DNA of 64,000 nucleotides from Pseudomonas kilonensis (GTDB lineage Bacteria > Pseudomonadota > Gammaproteobacteria > Pseudomonadales > Pseudomonadaceae), in assembly GCF_001269885.1 (NCBI RefSeq), contig NZ_LHVH01000020.1, positions 1-64,000 of the forward strand. The letters run 5' to 3'. The translations under genes were made by a program, and so were the position numbers. The first letter of the stretch is position 1. Each line of letters starts with the position of its first letter. Positions 52,750 through 61,510 of this stretch are shown here, in pieces. The notes under the pieces are model-generated. The model saw only the letters and a list, made by a program, of their open reading frames with translations. It was not told the origin of the DNA and made no database searches.

Positions 52750-54765
52750 ATGCAGAGCACGTTGATCTCAGTAGGGTGTAACCGCTTGCACAAGCGCGAT
52801 GGCAGTGTGGTCGCCTTTGATGCGGACAAGATCCGCCAGGCGCTGATCGCCGCTGGCAAGGCCACCGGCGAATACGCCGAAGCCGAGGCCGAGGCGTTGC
52901 TGGAGGCGGTGTTGGCGCGGTTGGAAGGGCAGACGCGGTTGAACGTCGAGCAGATCCAGGACCGTGTCGAACGAGTGTTGATGGACGCCGGTTTCTTTCT
53001 CTCCATGCGTGCCTACATCGTGTATCGCGAGCAACACGGACGCCTGCGTCGGGATCGTCGCACACTGGTGGAAGTCGCCACGTCGATGAACGAATACCTG
53101 GATCGCGAAGACTGGCGCGTGCAGGCCAACGCCAACCAGGGGTATTCCCTCGGCGGGCTGATCCTCAACGTTTCGGGCAAGGTCACCGCCAACTACTGGC
53201 TCGACGAAGTCTACAGCCAGGCCATCGGCGAGGCGCACCGCGAGGCTGACCTGCATATCCATGACCTGGACATGCTCGCTGGCTACTGTGCCGGCTGGTC
53301 CTTGCGCACCCTGTTGCACGAAGGCCTCAACGGCGTGCCCGGGCGGGTCGAGGCCGGGCCGCCCAAGCATCTGAGCAGTGCCTTGGGACAGATGGTGAAT
53401 TTCCTCGGCACCCTGCAAAACGAATGGGCCGGCGCCCAGGCGTTCAGCTCGTTCGACACGTACCTGGCGCCCTATGTACGCAAGGACCAACTCAGCTACG
53501 ACGAGGTCCGCCAGTCGTTGCAGGAGTTCATCTACAACCTCAATGTGCCGTCGCGCTGGGGCACGCAAACGCCGTTCACCAACCTGACATTCGACTGGGT
53601 CTGCCCGGAGGATCTGCGCGAACAGATCCCGGTGATCGGTGGCGAGGAGATGCCGTTCGCCTACGGAGACCTGCAAGCGGAAATGGAGTTGATCAACCGC
53701 GCCTACATCGAGGTGATGCAGGCCGGCGATGCGAAAGGCCGGGTCTTCACCTTCCCGATCCCGACCTACAACATCACCCATGACTTCCCGTGGGACAGCG
53801 AGAACGCCGACCGGCTGTTCGAAATGACCGCCCGCTACGGCCTGCCGTACTTCCAGAACTTCCTCAACTCGGACATGCAACCCAATCAGGTGCGGTCGAT
53901 GTGCTGTCGCTTGCAACTGGACGTGCGCGAGTTGCTCAAGCGCGGCGGTGGCTTGTTCGGCTCGGCGGAGCAGACCGGTTCCCTGGGGGTGGTGACGATC
54001 AACTGCGCCCGCCTGGGCTATCTGTACAAGGGCGACACCAGCGCCTTGCTGCAACGCATCGATACCCTGATGGAACTGGCGATGGAGAGCCTGGAGGTCA
54101 AGCGCAAGGTCATCCAGCATCACATGGATGCCGGTTTGTACCCTTACACCAAGCGCTACCTGGGTACCTTGCGCAATCACTTCTCCACCATCGGCGTGAA
54201 TGGCCTGCACGAAATGCTGCGCAATTTCACCGATGACCAGCAAGGCCTGCACACCGAGCAAGGCCGGGAATTCGCCCTGAAACTGTTGGATCACGTGCGG
54301 GCCACGCTGCTGCGATTCCAGGAAGAAACCGGCCACCTCTACAACCTCGAAGCCACGCCCGCCGAGGGCACCACGTACCGCTTCGCCAAGGAAGACCTCA
54401 AGCGCTACCCGGATATCTTGCAGGCCGGCAGCCCGGTTGCACCGTACTACACCAACTCATCGCAACTGCCGGTGGGCTTCACCGAAGATCCGTTCGAAGC
54501 CCTGGAGCTGCAAGACGAACTGCAATGCAAATACACCGGCGGCACCGTATTGCACCTGTACATGGCCGAGCAGATTTCCTCCACACAGGCCTGCAAGCAA
54601 CTGGTGCGCAAGGCCCTGGGACGTTTCCGCCTGCCGTACCTGACCATCACGCCGACCTTTTCCATCTGCCCGGTGCACGGCTACCTGGCCGGCGAACACG
54701 AATTTTGCCCGAAATGCGACGAGGCCTTGCTGCTGCAACAACAGCGCCAGGGCAGCGTTCACTGA
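52750..54765 (+). CDS. nrdD: NrdD, anaerobic ribonucleotide reductase large chain lacking the glycyl-radical end
   Basis: A 671-residue class III ribonucleotide reductase. It has an N-terminal ATP-cone (about 7-95), then the ten-stranded barrel with FTFPIPTYNITHDFPWDSEN and RSMCCRLQLD, GGLFGSAEQTGSLGVVTINCARLGYL, and a C-terminal metal site SICPVHGYLAGEHEFCPKC. The chain stops 18 residues after that site and has no RVxGY glycyl-radical motif, which other NrdD carry at the C-terminus. That motif is encoded by the next ORF (54797). GGAGCC precedes the ATG. Confidence 0.9.
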   Translation: MQSTLISVGCNRLHKRDGSVVAFDADKIRQALIAAGKATGEYAEAEAEALLEAVLARLEGQTRLNVEQIQDRVERVLMDAGFFLSMRAYIVYREQHGRLRRDRRTLVEVATSMNEYLDREDWRVQANANQGYSLGGLILNVSGKVTANYWLDEVYSQAIGEAHREADLHIHDLDMLAGYCAGWSLRTLLHEGLNGVPGRVEAGPPKHLSSALGQMVNFLGTLQNEWAGAQAFSSFDTYLAPYVRKDQLSYDEVRQSLQEFIYNLNVPSRWGTQTPFTNLTFDWVCPEDLREQIPVIGGEEMPFAYGDLQAEMELINRAYIEVMQAGDAKGRVFTFPIPTYNITHDFPWDSENADRLFEMTARYGLPYFQNFLNSDMQPNQVRSMCCRLQLDVRELLKRGGGLFGSAEQTGSLGVVTINCARLGYLYKGDTSALLQRIDTLMELAMESLEVKRKVIQHHMDAGLYPYTKRYLGTLRNHFSTIGVNGLHEMLRNFTDDQQGLHTEQGREFALKLLDHVRATLLRFQEETGHLYNLEATPAEGTTYRFAKEDLKRYPDILQAGSPVAPYYTNSSQLPVGFTEDPFEALELQDELQCKYTGGTVLHLYMAEQISSTQACKQLVRKALGRFRLPYLTITPTFSICPVHGYLAGEHEFCPKCDEALLLQQQRQGSVH

Positions 54766-54796
54766 TCCGATCCATCGACCGCAAGGAGCTTCACCC

Positions 54797-54958
54797 ATGA
54801 ATGCATCGCAAAGCCTTCCCCAAGCACAACGTCAACGTTGCGAAGTCTGGACCCGCGTGATGGGTTATCACCGCCCGGTAACGGCCTTCAACCCGGGCAA
54901 GCAGTCCGAGCACCGCGAGCGGGTGCACTTCACCGAACGCGCGGCCGGGCGTCCATGA
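54797..54958 (+). CDS. Glycyl-radical peptide of class III ribonucleotide reductase (split NrdD C-terminus)
   Basis: A 53-residue frame with its own ribosome binding site (AAGGAGCTTCACCC) 31 bp after nrdD. It contains VWTRVMGYHRPV, matching the RVxGY radical loop, followed by FNPGKQSEHRERVHF, matching the end of NrdD proteins. Gly in VMGYH should carry the radical. It is in a different frame from nrdD with several stops between, so it is not a simple readthrough. Its stop overlaps nrdG by four bases (ATGA). It must act in trans with the 671-residue chain. Confidence 0.85.
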   Translation: MNASQSLPQAQRQRCEVWTRVMGYHRPVTAFNPGKQSEHRERVHFTERAAGRP

Positions 54959-55650
54959 GTCGAGTGCTACGGGTCGGGGGCATGGTGCCCCTGACCACCC
55001 TCGATTATCCGGGCCAACTGGCGTGCGTACTGTTTTGCCAGGGCTGTGCCTGGCGTTGTCGTTATTGCCATAACCCGCAACTGATCCCGCCGCGCGGCAG
55101 CGCGGAGGTGGATTGGTGCCGGGTGCTGGCGTTCCTGCAACGTCGCCAGGATCTGCTCGACGCCGTGGTCTTCAGCGGCGGCGAACCGACTTTGCAGGAC
55201 GGCCTGGCGCCGGCCATGGAGGAAGTGCGGCAGATGGGTTTTCGCATCGGCCTGCACAGCGCTGGCATCAAGCCAGCGGCCTTCGCCAAAGTGGTCGGTC
55301 TTGCCGACTGGGTGGGCTTCGACGTCAAGGCCTTGCCTGAAGATGCCCTTGATGTGACCCGGGTCGAAGGCAGCGGCGCCGCCAACTGGCGCAGCCTCGA
55401 CCATCTGCTGGCCAGCGGCGTGGATTATGAATGCCGCACGACGGTGCACTGGCATCTGTTCGACCCCGAGCGGTTGCTGACCCTGGCCCGACGCTTGAGC
55501 GAACGCGGCGTCACGCGGTTCGCCGTGCAACTGGTACGCACTGCCCGGATGCTCGATCCCCACCTTTCCAGCGTCTCGGCACATGCTTTGCAGCCCGAAC
55601 TATGGGCCGCCATGCGCGAGCTGTTTCCTTCGTTCGTCTTACGCAGTTGA
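54955..55650 (+). CDS. nrdG: NrdG, anaerobic ribonucleotide reductase activase
   Basis: A 231-residue radical SAM protein. The start at 54955 gives [41 protein letters not shown], with the cluster motif [22 protein letters not shown] binds SAM. It generates the glycyl radical on the adjacent small subunit. The ATGA overlap with that ORF supports coupled production. It is longer than E. coli NrdG and resembles the group paired with ATP-cone NrdD. Confidence 0.92.
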   Translation: MSRVLRVGGMVPLTTLDYPGQLACVLFCQGCAWRCRYCHNPQLIPPRGSAEVDWCRVLAFLQRRQDLLDAVVFSGGEPTLQDGLAPAMEEVRQMGFRIGLHSAGIKPAAFAKVVGLADWVGFDVKALPEDALDVTRVEGSGAANWRSLDHLLASGVDYECRTTVHWHLFDPERLLTLARRLSERGVTRFAVQLVRTARMLDPHLSSVSAHALQPELWAAMRELFPSFVLRS

Positions 55651-55678
55651 GCGAACGTGGGGACGCGTGAGCGACAGC

Positions 55679-55707
55679 GGCCCGGGACAACCGGGCCCTC
55701 TTTTTTT
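55679..55707 (+). terminator. Rho-independent terminator of the nrd operon
   Basis: Stem GGCCCGG/CCGGGCC with a short loop, followed by seven T at 55701-55707, 29 bp after the nrdG stop codon. Confidence 0.85.
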
Positions 55708-55762
55708 CAAGGTTTTCAAATGCGCTGCCAACCGGCAGGTAGTTGAACAGGGAGCATTTGAT

Positions 55763-57382
55763 ATGACCAGACTCACCACCGCCCAACGCATCGTGATCGG
55801 CTTTGCCATCGCGCCGCTGGCCTTGATCGCCTTGACGTTCTACGCCTTGAACGACCTGGCGATGCTGCGCGACCAGGCCGAGCAGATCGTTCGGCAGGAT
55901 TGGCCGAAGATCGATCCGATCATGGTGATCGCCACGGGTGTGCGCGATAACGCCAGGAACACCCGAGACTTGCTGATCGACAAGAACAATGCGCAAGTCC
56001 AGCAATCCATCGACGCCACCCGGCAACGGATTACCCAGGCTTTCGCCACGCTTGAGCCGCTGTTCGATCAGCCTGAAGGCAAGGCCGCGTATGCCGAATT
56101 GAAGAAGCGTCGCGAGGCCTATGTGGCGGCTTTCGTCCAGGTGCAGGCGTTGATCCGCCAGGGCGCGACGGAGGAGGCGATGACGCAGCTCAAGCAAGGG
56201 GTGATTCCGGCGGAGCGCGAGGTGTACAAGAGTCTCGAAGGGATCATGGCGATGCAGGGCAAGGTCTTCGTCGAGCGTGAGCACCAGGCCCAGGCACGTT
56301 ACAACGATGCGCGGCGCAACATGCTGGCGTTGGTGCTGGCTTGCCTGGCACTGGTGACGACCGTGGCGGTCCTGGTGATCCGCAGCGTGACCCGCCCCCT
56401 GGGCGGTGAGCCCAATGACGCGGCGCGGGTGCTTAACCTCATCGCCCAGGGCGACCTGACGATCCGCGTGCCCGTGGGCGTCGGCGCCAATGACAGCGTG
56501 ATGAGCAACATGCACGACATGCAGCAGAGCCTCAACAGCATGGTCCGGCACATTGCGGCCTCGGTGGATCGGGTGGCCAGTTCCTCCGAAGAACTGAGCG
56601 CGGTGAGCAGCCAGACCAGCAGCACCTTGCAGTTGCAAGGGCATGAAATCGAACAGGCGGCCGCGGCCGTGAACCAGATGACTGCCGCGGTGGATGAAGT
56701 GGCGCGCAATGCGGTGAGCACCAGCGAAGCCTCGCGAGTGTCCGAGCAAACGGCCCAGCGCGGGCGTGAACAGGTCCAGGAAACGGTGGCTTCCATTACC
56801 GCGCTGGCCGAAGGTGTGACGGACAGTTCCGGGCGAATCCAACAATTGGCCGGACGGGTCCAGGACATCAGCTCGGTGCTGGATGTGATCCGCAGCATTG
56901 CCGATCAGACCAATCTTCTGGCACTGAACGCCGCCATCGAAGCGGCCCGCGCCGGCGATGCCGGGCGTGGCTTTGCGGTGGTCGCTGATGAAGTCCGGGC
57001 GCTGGCTCATCGGACCCAGGATTCGACTCGGGAAATCGAGGGCATGATCGGTAACATCCGCCTGGACAGCGGGCACGCAGTGAGCTCCATGCAGAACAAC
57101 AGCGAACTGGTGCAAGCCACGCTGCTAGTGGCCCAGCGCTCCGGCGATGCCCTGGACGAAATCGCCCGCTCGATCTCGCAGATCAACGAGCGCAACCTGA
57201 TGATCGCCAGCGCCACGGAACAGCAGGCCCTGGTGGCGCGAGAGGTGGACCGTAACCTGGTGGGTATCCGCAACCTCTCCGAACAGGTCATGCTGGGCGC
57301 CCGACATACCGATACGGCGGGCCAGGACCTGGCGCAGATGGCCGGCTCACTGCACGAGACGGTGGCGCGGTTCAAGGTCTAG
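55763..57382 (+). CDS. Methyl-accepting chemotaxis protein
   Basis: A 539-residue chemoreceptor. Two membrane helices (about 12-32 and 190-212) bound a periplasmic four-helix-bundle sensor domain. A HAMP domain follows ([26 protein letters not shown]), then the long signalling coiled coil with the tip [38 protein letters not shown]. The start at 55763 ([14 protein letters not shown]) has GGGAG upstream. No CheB/CheR docking pentapeptide is seen. Proximity to anaerobic genes hints at a respiratory or energy taxis role, but the ligand is unknown. Confidence 0.92.
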   Translation: MTRLTTAQRIVIGFAIAPLALIALTFYALNDLAMLRDQAEQIVRQDWPKIDPIMVIATGVRDNARNTRDLLIDKNNAQVQQSIDATRQRITQAFATLEPLFDQPEGKAAYAELKKRREAYVAAFVQVQALIRQGATEEAMTQLKQGVIPAEREVYKSLEGIMAMQGKVFVEREHQAQARYNDARRNMLALVLACLALVTTVAVLVIRSVTRPLGGEPNDAARVLNLIAQGDLTIRVPVGVGANDSVMSNMHDMQQSLNSMVRHIAASVDRVASSSEELSAVSSQTSSTLQLQGHEIEQAAAAVNQMTAAVDEVARNAVSTSEASRVSEQTAQRGREQVQETVASITALAEGVTDSSGRIQQLAGRVQDISSVLDVIRSIADQTNLLALNAAIEAARAGDAGRGFAVVADEVRALAHRTQDSTREIEGMIGNIRLDSGHAVSSMQNNSELVQATLLVAQRSGDALDEIARSISQINERNLMIASATEQQALVAREVDRNLVGIRNLSEQVMLGARHTDTAGQDLAQMAGSLHETVARFKV

Positions 57383-57433
57383 ATAGTTTATTGCGGGGCG
57401 AGATGCCCGCCGAAGTCGTAGTCACCCGACCCC

Positions 57434-57828
57434 CTGTGGGAGCGGGCTTGCTCGCGAAAGCGGAGGGTCAGCTTGCATCGATGCTGATGCTGCTGACGTC
57501 ATCGCGAGCAGGCTCGCTCCCACAAGGATTTTGTGTCGAATCCATATGCAGTGAGTATCCGCAACCCCCTGCTCGCGATAGCGGCGGATCAGTCTGCGAT
57601 GATGTTGGCTGTTCCGACCCCTTCGCGAGCAAGCCCGCTCCCACAAGAATTTTGTGTCGAATCCAGATGCTGTGAAAACCCGGGCCCCCCTGTGGGAGCG
57701 AGCCTGCTCGCGATAGCGCTGGGTCAGCTTGTGGTGATGTTGGATGTGCCGACATCTTCGCGAGCAGGCTCGCTCCCACAAGGGGTTTGTGTCGAATCCG
57801 GATGCTGTGAACACCCGCAATCCCTTGC
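57434..57828. repeat. Three tandem REPIN units with shared flanks
   Basis: REPINs at 57434-57523, 57570-57642 (left REP truncated) and 57690-57780 are joined by the flank TTTTGTGTCGAATCC...TGCTGTGAA, repeated three times at about 120-bp intervals. The last flank touches the ftrD stop codon. The gap 57383-57828 has no gene. Confidence 0.88.
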
Positions 57829-59196
57829 TCACCATCCCCAGAATTGCAACCACCAGCCATAACCCACCAAGCTGCTGGCCAAGACCAGGCATGACATGGC
57901 CGGCAATCGCTGGATCGGTGATACCTCTGTTTGCTGCAGGCGTTTCCAGCCCAGCCATAAACTCCAGGCTATCGCCGCTATCAGCAACACGGCCCGAGCC
58001 GGTTGGACCCATTCCAGCAGCAGTCCTTCATAGCGCAACAGTTTGACCGTGGTGGCCGACAAACCGAGGAACAACCCTGCACCGCCAAGGGGCGTCAGGG
58101 TGATGGCTAAGGGCCAATATTGTGCGCTATCCCCCGAGAGGCGTGCCGCCAGGCGCATCAGCAGCATCAGCGAAGTGCCGATCAGCAGCGCACTCATGCC
58201 CAGGTACGCGACGATGCAAAAACCATCGAGCCAACTGAAACTGTCATTGAGTTGCGGATAGTGCGTCAACAGCCACCAGGGCGCATTGTCCTGGAGTGCC
58301 CAGAGCCAATCATGACTGACCAGCCATTGGGCCAGGCTCTGCTTGAGGTCGATGAACCACGGGCTGACGGTCCACTGGAAGGCGCCCATGGCCAGGCCGA
58401 TGACACCGAACAACAGCAAGCGAACATCCCAGGGCGAGAGGGCGTCAGCCGTCGAGTGCAGGATTTCCTCGCTGCTGGAGCGGGCAATCAGCCGTACCGC
58501 ATCGCGCTGGCCGCTGCAGCGACCACAGGCGTGGCAATCGGCGGCGCCGCGCATACGGCGGATGTCCAGCAAGGGCGCGCAGTTGGGAGGAGGGCGACGC
58601 GGTGCCGGGTTTTCCAGCCAGCGTTGTTCGTCCACCTGAAAGTGCACCGGCGCCAAGCGAGCAAGCAGGGAGAAGACGCCGCTGACCGGGCACAGGTAAC
58701 GGCACCACACCCGCTTGCCCCGGGCGAACAACAGGCCGACGATCACCGCGGCGACGGTCGAGCCGCCCAGAATCAGCAACGCCGCCTGGGCGTAGTCGTA
58801 GACGCTGATCAGTTGACCGTAGAGGGTGGTCAGGCAGAACGCCAAGGTCGGCCAGCCAGCCCAGCGCAATCCGCGCGGCACCCCGAGACCCTTGCCGTAC
58901 TGGCTGGCCCATTCGCTCAAGGCGCCTTCCGGGCACAGCACGCCACACCAGAGCCGCCCGAACAACACGATCGAGAGCAACACGAACGGCCACCACAGGC
59001 CCCAGAACAGAAACTGCGCCAGCAACGTGAGATTGTCGAACAGGCGTGCCTGGCCGCTGGGCAATGGCAGCAGGGCCGGCACCACCAGCAGCACCGCGTA
59101 GAACAGCACCACCGCCCATTGCACGGCACGAATGGTTGCACCGTGGCGCCGCATGCCGTCGCCCAGGCGTTGAAGCCAGGGGTTCAGGTCGGGCAT
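57829..59196 (-). CDS. ftrD: FtrD-like polyferredoxin of a ferrous iron uptake system
   Basis: A 455-residue membrane protein with about eight helices and NapH/RdxH-type motifs: WCGVLCPEGALSEW, WCRYLCPVSGVFSL and a ferredoxin-like CHACGRCSGQ. The start at 59196 (MPDLNPWLQRLGDG) overlaps the FTR1 permease gene by 13 bp. In FtrABCD systems (Bordetella, Brucella) this subunit is thought to move electrons for iron transport. The C-terminal half extends with further helices. Confidence 0.82.
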   Translation of the reverse strand: MPDLNPWLQRLGDGMRRHGATIRAVQWAVVLFYAVLLVVPALLPLPSGQARLFDNLTLLAQFLFWGLWWPFVLLSIVLFGRLWCGVLCPEGALSEWASQYGKGLGVPRGLRWAGWPTLAFCLTTLYGQLISVYDYAQAALLILGGSTVAAVIVGLLFARGKRVWCRYLCPVSGVFSLLARLAPVHFQVDEQRWLENPAPRRPPPNCAPLLDIRRMRGAADCHACGRCSGQRDAVRLIARSSSEEILHSTADALSPWDVRLLLFGVIGLAMGAFQWTVSPWFIDLKQSLAQWLVSHDWLWALQDNAPWWLLTHYPQLNDSFSWLDGFCIVAYLGMSALLIGTSLMLLMRLAARLSGDSAQYWPLAITLTPLGGAGLFLGLSATTVKLLRYEGLLLEWVQPARAVLLIAAIAWSLWLGWKRLQQTEVSPIQRLPAMSCLVLASSLVGYGWWLQFWGW

Positions 59197-60038
59197 GGCA
59201 GGTTTTCCGCCTTGCGCGGCCACAGCCAGCCCGCGACGACGCCCCAATAGCCCAGCCACACCAGCAGCGTCATCGCACTCGGGCTGGCCCGATACCCGGT
59301 GAAGTCCGCCAGGAACCCGCCCAAACCGTGGCCGTCGTCGAGTATTGCGCTGCTGTCCCACAGCGCGTCGCCAATGCCGCGATACACCGCCTCAGGCCAA
59401 TCCATCGCGAGCAGTTGCCCGCCGACCCGCTCGATACCGCTGACCAACAGCGCCGCCCCCAACAGCAGCAGGATCGCTTCGCTGATGGCAAAGAAACGCG
59501 GCCATGAGATGAACCGGCGGCTACTGTGCAGCAAGGAGACGGTCAGCAGCGATAGCACCAGCCCGGCCAGCGCACCCACGGCGAACAAGCCCAGTTGCGG
59601 CCCTTGCAGACGCGCACCGGCGCCATACAGGAACACCACGGTTTCACTGCCTTCGCGGCTGACCGCCAGCAACGCCAGCACCAACAGCCCCAGGCCGCCC
59701 TGGCGGCTCAGGCGCTGGTCGGCGTGGCGTGTCAGGTCATGCTTGAGCGTCCTTGCGTTTCGGTGCATCCAGCCGACCATCTGCACGATCAGCAGGCTGG
59801 CGACCAGTGCCAACGACGCCTGGAACCATTCATTGGCCGTCCCGCTCATGGCCTCGCCGGCCAGCAGGATCAGGCCGGCGAGCACACCGGAAAGCAACAA
59901 GCCCAACGCTGCGCCAGCCCATACATAGCGCAGCAGTTGGCTGGCCTGTTGTTGCCGGCTGACCCAGGCCTGGAGAATCCCGATCACCAACAACGCCTCG
60001 ACGCTTTCGCGCCAGACAATAAACATCGATTGAGTCAT
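59184..60038 (-). CDS. ftrC: FtrC-like FTR1-family iron permease
   Basis: A 284-residue permease with about seven helices. The two REGLE-type iron motifs appear as WRESVEALLVIG near the N-terminus and SREGSETVVFLYG in the middle. It follows the cupredoxin gene after 22 bp and overlaps the polyferredoxin gene. It moves iron across the inner membrane after oxidation by the periplasmic partners. Confidence 0.9.
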   Translation of the reverse strand: MTQSMFIVWRESVEALLVIGILQAWVSRQQQASQLLRYVWAGAALGLLLSGVLAGLILLAGEAMSGTANEWFQASLALVASLLIVQMVGWMHRNARTLKHDLTRHADQRLSRQGGLGLLVLALLAVSREGSETVVFLYGAGARLQGPQLGLFAVGALAGLVLSLLTVSLLHSSRRFISWPRFFAISEAILLLLGAALLVSGIERVGGQLLAMDWPEAVYRGIGDALWDSSAILDDGHGLGGFLADFTGYRASPSAMTLLVWLGYWGVVAGWLWPRKAENLPCPT

Positions 60039-60060
60039 GCAAACGCCTCCTGCTGGCCGA

Positions 60061-60405
60061 TTACTGGGCGAGAATCCCGCCCTCGGGCAGTTGCGGATTG
60101 AATTCGTCGAAAAACGGATAGCGCCCGGGACGCAGCGGGTGGATGACCACGAAGGTCGTGACACCGGGCGAGAGCACTTTCTCCACGCGCAAAGGCGTGC
60201 TTTCGAACTCCGCCGGGCCCTGGCCGATGTTTTTCAGCACGATCTTGAAGCGTTGCCCGGCTGGCACTTCCAGTTGCGACGGGGTGAAATGCCCGTCGCG
60301 CATGCTCAGCTCGTAGGTCGGCAGTTCAGCCTGGGCGATTGACGGTTGCAGCAGACCGGCCAGCATCAGCCAGGCCAGGTATGACGGCCAGAATCGGCGA
60401 TTCAT
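60061..60405 (-). CDS. ftrB: FtrB-like periplasmic cupredoxin
   Basis: A 114-residue protein with a signal peptide ending AQA-ELPTYEL near residue 26 and a cupredoxin-like domain (FTPSQLEVPAGQRFKIVLKN, GQGPAEFES, RPGRYPFFDEF). It lacks the classic C-x-x-x-H-x-x-x-M copper loop, as do other EfeO-N/FtrB-type domains. It lies two bases after ftrA and is proposed to oxidise Fe(II) or to assist copper-dependent oxidation. Confidence 0.85.
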   Translation of the reverse strand: MNRRFWPSYLAWLMLAGLLQPSIAQAELPTYELSMRDGHFTPSQLEVPAGQRFKIVLKNIGQGPAEFESTPLRVEKVLSPGVTTFVVIHPLRPGRYPFFDEFNPQLPEGGILAQ

Positions 60406-60407
60406 GT

Positions 60408-60938
60408 TCAGTACCCGCCTTTTTTCCCGATCCCGGCGTAGACGAATTCGTAGTGCAATTCACAGCGCTCGAACCACGGCGCCACGCCGGTTTCCTTGTC
60501 GGTATGACGACCGAGGGAGCCATGGCCGCCGGGTGGCAGGACGGTGAACGTCAGTTGATATTTGCCTGGGCCGAGCAGCTTGACGTTGTCGCCATAGTGC
60601 GGCCCGTCGTTGGCGACCATGGCGTGGAAGTCGCCCTTGAGTGCGGTGTCGTTGCCTTGTTTCTTCAGTTGGAACGACACATTGAGATAGGGAACGAAGC
60701 TGCCTTCCTGGAAACCCTGCTGGTTGTCCGCCGTGGCGCGGATGTCGGCTTCCAGGTGCACGTCGGAATCGGCCGTGGCCCGCATCATCCCGGCCGGTGC
60801 CATTTCAATCGGTTGCAGGTACACCGCACCGACTTCCAGCCCTGGGCACAGTTGCGGTTCGCCGATGGGGTATTCCTTGGCCTGGGCCAGTGGTGCGAGA
60901 AACAGCAGGGCCAGAGGTAGAGTGGCAAGTGTGCGCAT
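60408..60938 (-). CDS. ftrA: FtrA/P19-like periplasmic iron-binding protein
   Basis: A 176-residue P19-family protein with a signal peptide ending AQA-KEYPIG at residue 20. The metal-binding residues of the family are visible: MAPAGMM, SDVHLEADI, and FHAMVANDGPHYGDN, with GGHGSLGRHTDKETG near the C-terminus. It binds Cu and Fe at the periplasmic surface. First gene of the ftrABCD operon, with a Fur-like site upstream. Confidence 0.9.
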   Translation of the reverse strand: MRTLATLPLALLFLAPLAQAKEYPIGEPQLCPGLEVGAVYLQPIEMAPAGMMRATADSDVHLEADIRATADNQQGFQEGSFVPYLNVSFQLKKQGNDTALKGDFHAMVANDGPHYGDNVKLLGPGKYQLTFTVLPPGGHGSLGRHTDKETGVAPWFERCELHYEFVYAGIGKKGGY

Positions 60939-60994
60939 GATGACTTCCTGGTTGGCTAAATGATGGCGCCGAGTCTAGGAAGCTTTGCTGCGAA

Positions 60995-61009
60995 TAATAA
61001 TGATTCTTG
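60995..61009. promoter_or_regulatory. Fur-like box of ftrABCD
   Basis: On the minus strand CAAGAATCATTATTA matches TGATAATnATTATCA at 10 of 14 informative positions, 57 bp before ftrA. It fits iron control of a ferrous iron uptake operon. Confidence 0.6.
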
Positions 61010-61068
61010 TCAATTTTTAGCGCGAATTCTTGATCGGCGAACGCCTATTCGCTGCTGCGCGGCTGTTC

Positions 61069-61082
61069 TTGATCAGGATCAA
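61069..61082. promoter_or_regulatory. FNR/ANR/DNR box of the DUF3079 gene
   Basis: TTGATCAGGATCAA is a perfect TTGAT-N4-ATCAA site 61 bp before the gene, placing a class II start near 61117. Confidence 0.85.
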
Positions 61083-61142
61083 GGGAGGTCGTGCCTCGAC
61101 GGGGTAGGGTACGGGTACACCCATCGGTTATGCGGGGTCGTC

Positions 61143-61370
61143 ATGGCAAAGCCCTTTCCCATCAGTCCCAAACATCCCGAGCGCATCTGTTGGGGCTGTG
61201 ATCGTTACTGTCCGACCAGTGCGCTGGCCTGCGGCAACGGTGCCGATCGAACGATGCACCCGGCCGAGATGATCGGGGACGATTGGTACCTGCATGGGGA
61301 TTGGGGGTTGGAGCTGGTCGACATTACCGCCAAGGTCATCGATCCAAGCGCCACTCACGTGAAGGTGTAG
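61143..61370 (+). CDS. DUF3079 family cysteine-containing small protein
   Basis: A 75-residue protein: MAKPFPISPKHPERICWGCDRYCPTSALACGNG, then HPAEMIGDDWYLHGDWGLEL. The CWGCDRYC and ACG cysteines suggest a metal or Fe-S site. The family has no assigned function. A perfect FNR-type box upstream predicts anaerobic or NO induction. It is single, between the iron uptake operon and an M20 peptidase. The stop codon TAG is the first triplet of a TAGGAGCTG-class repeat. Confidence 0.78.
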   Translation: MAKPFPISPKHPERICWGCDRYCPTSALACGNGADRTMHPAEMIGDDWYLHGDWGLELVDITAKVIDPSATHVKV

Positions 61371-61463
61371 GAGCTGTCGAGTGCAACGAGGCTGCGATCT
61401 TCCCAAAAACACTTGAATCTCAAGAGAAAGATCAAAAGATCGCAGGCTTCGCCAGCTCCTACA
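61368..61463. repeat. Second-type REPIN (TAGGAGCTG class)
   Basis: TAGGAGCTGTCGAGTGCAACGAGGC faces GCAGGCTTCGCCAGCTCCTA, with TTGAATCTCAAG in the middle. Sister of 31104-31207. It overlaps the DUF3079 stop codon. Confidence 0.85.
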
Positions 61464-61510
61464 GAACCGAGCGGGAGCAAGCTCCCTCGCCACAATGGAT
61501 CACACGCGCC

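Noticed and set aside
54763..54800. Frameshift or sequencing error breaking nrdD
   Set aside because: The small downstream ORF has its own ribosome binding site, 31 bp of non-coding spacer and an ATGA overlap with nrdG, which argues for a real separate gene; only relatives can settle it.
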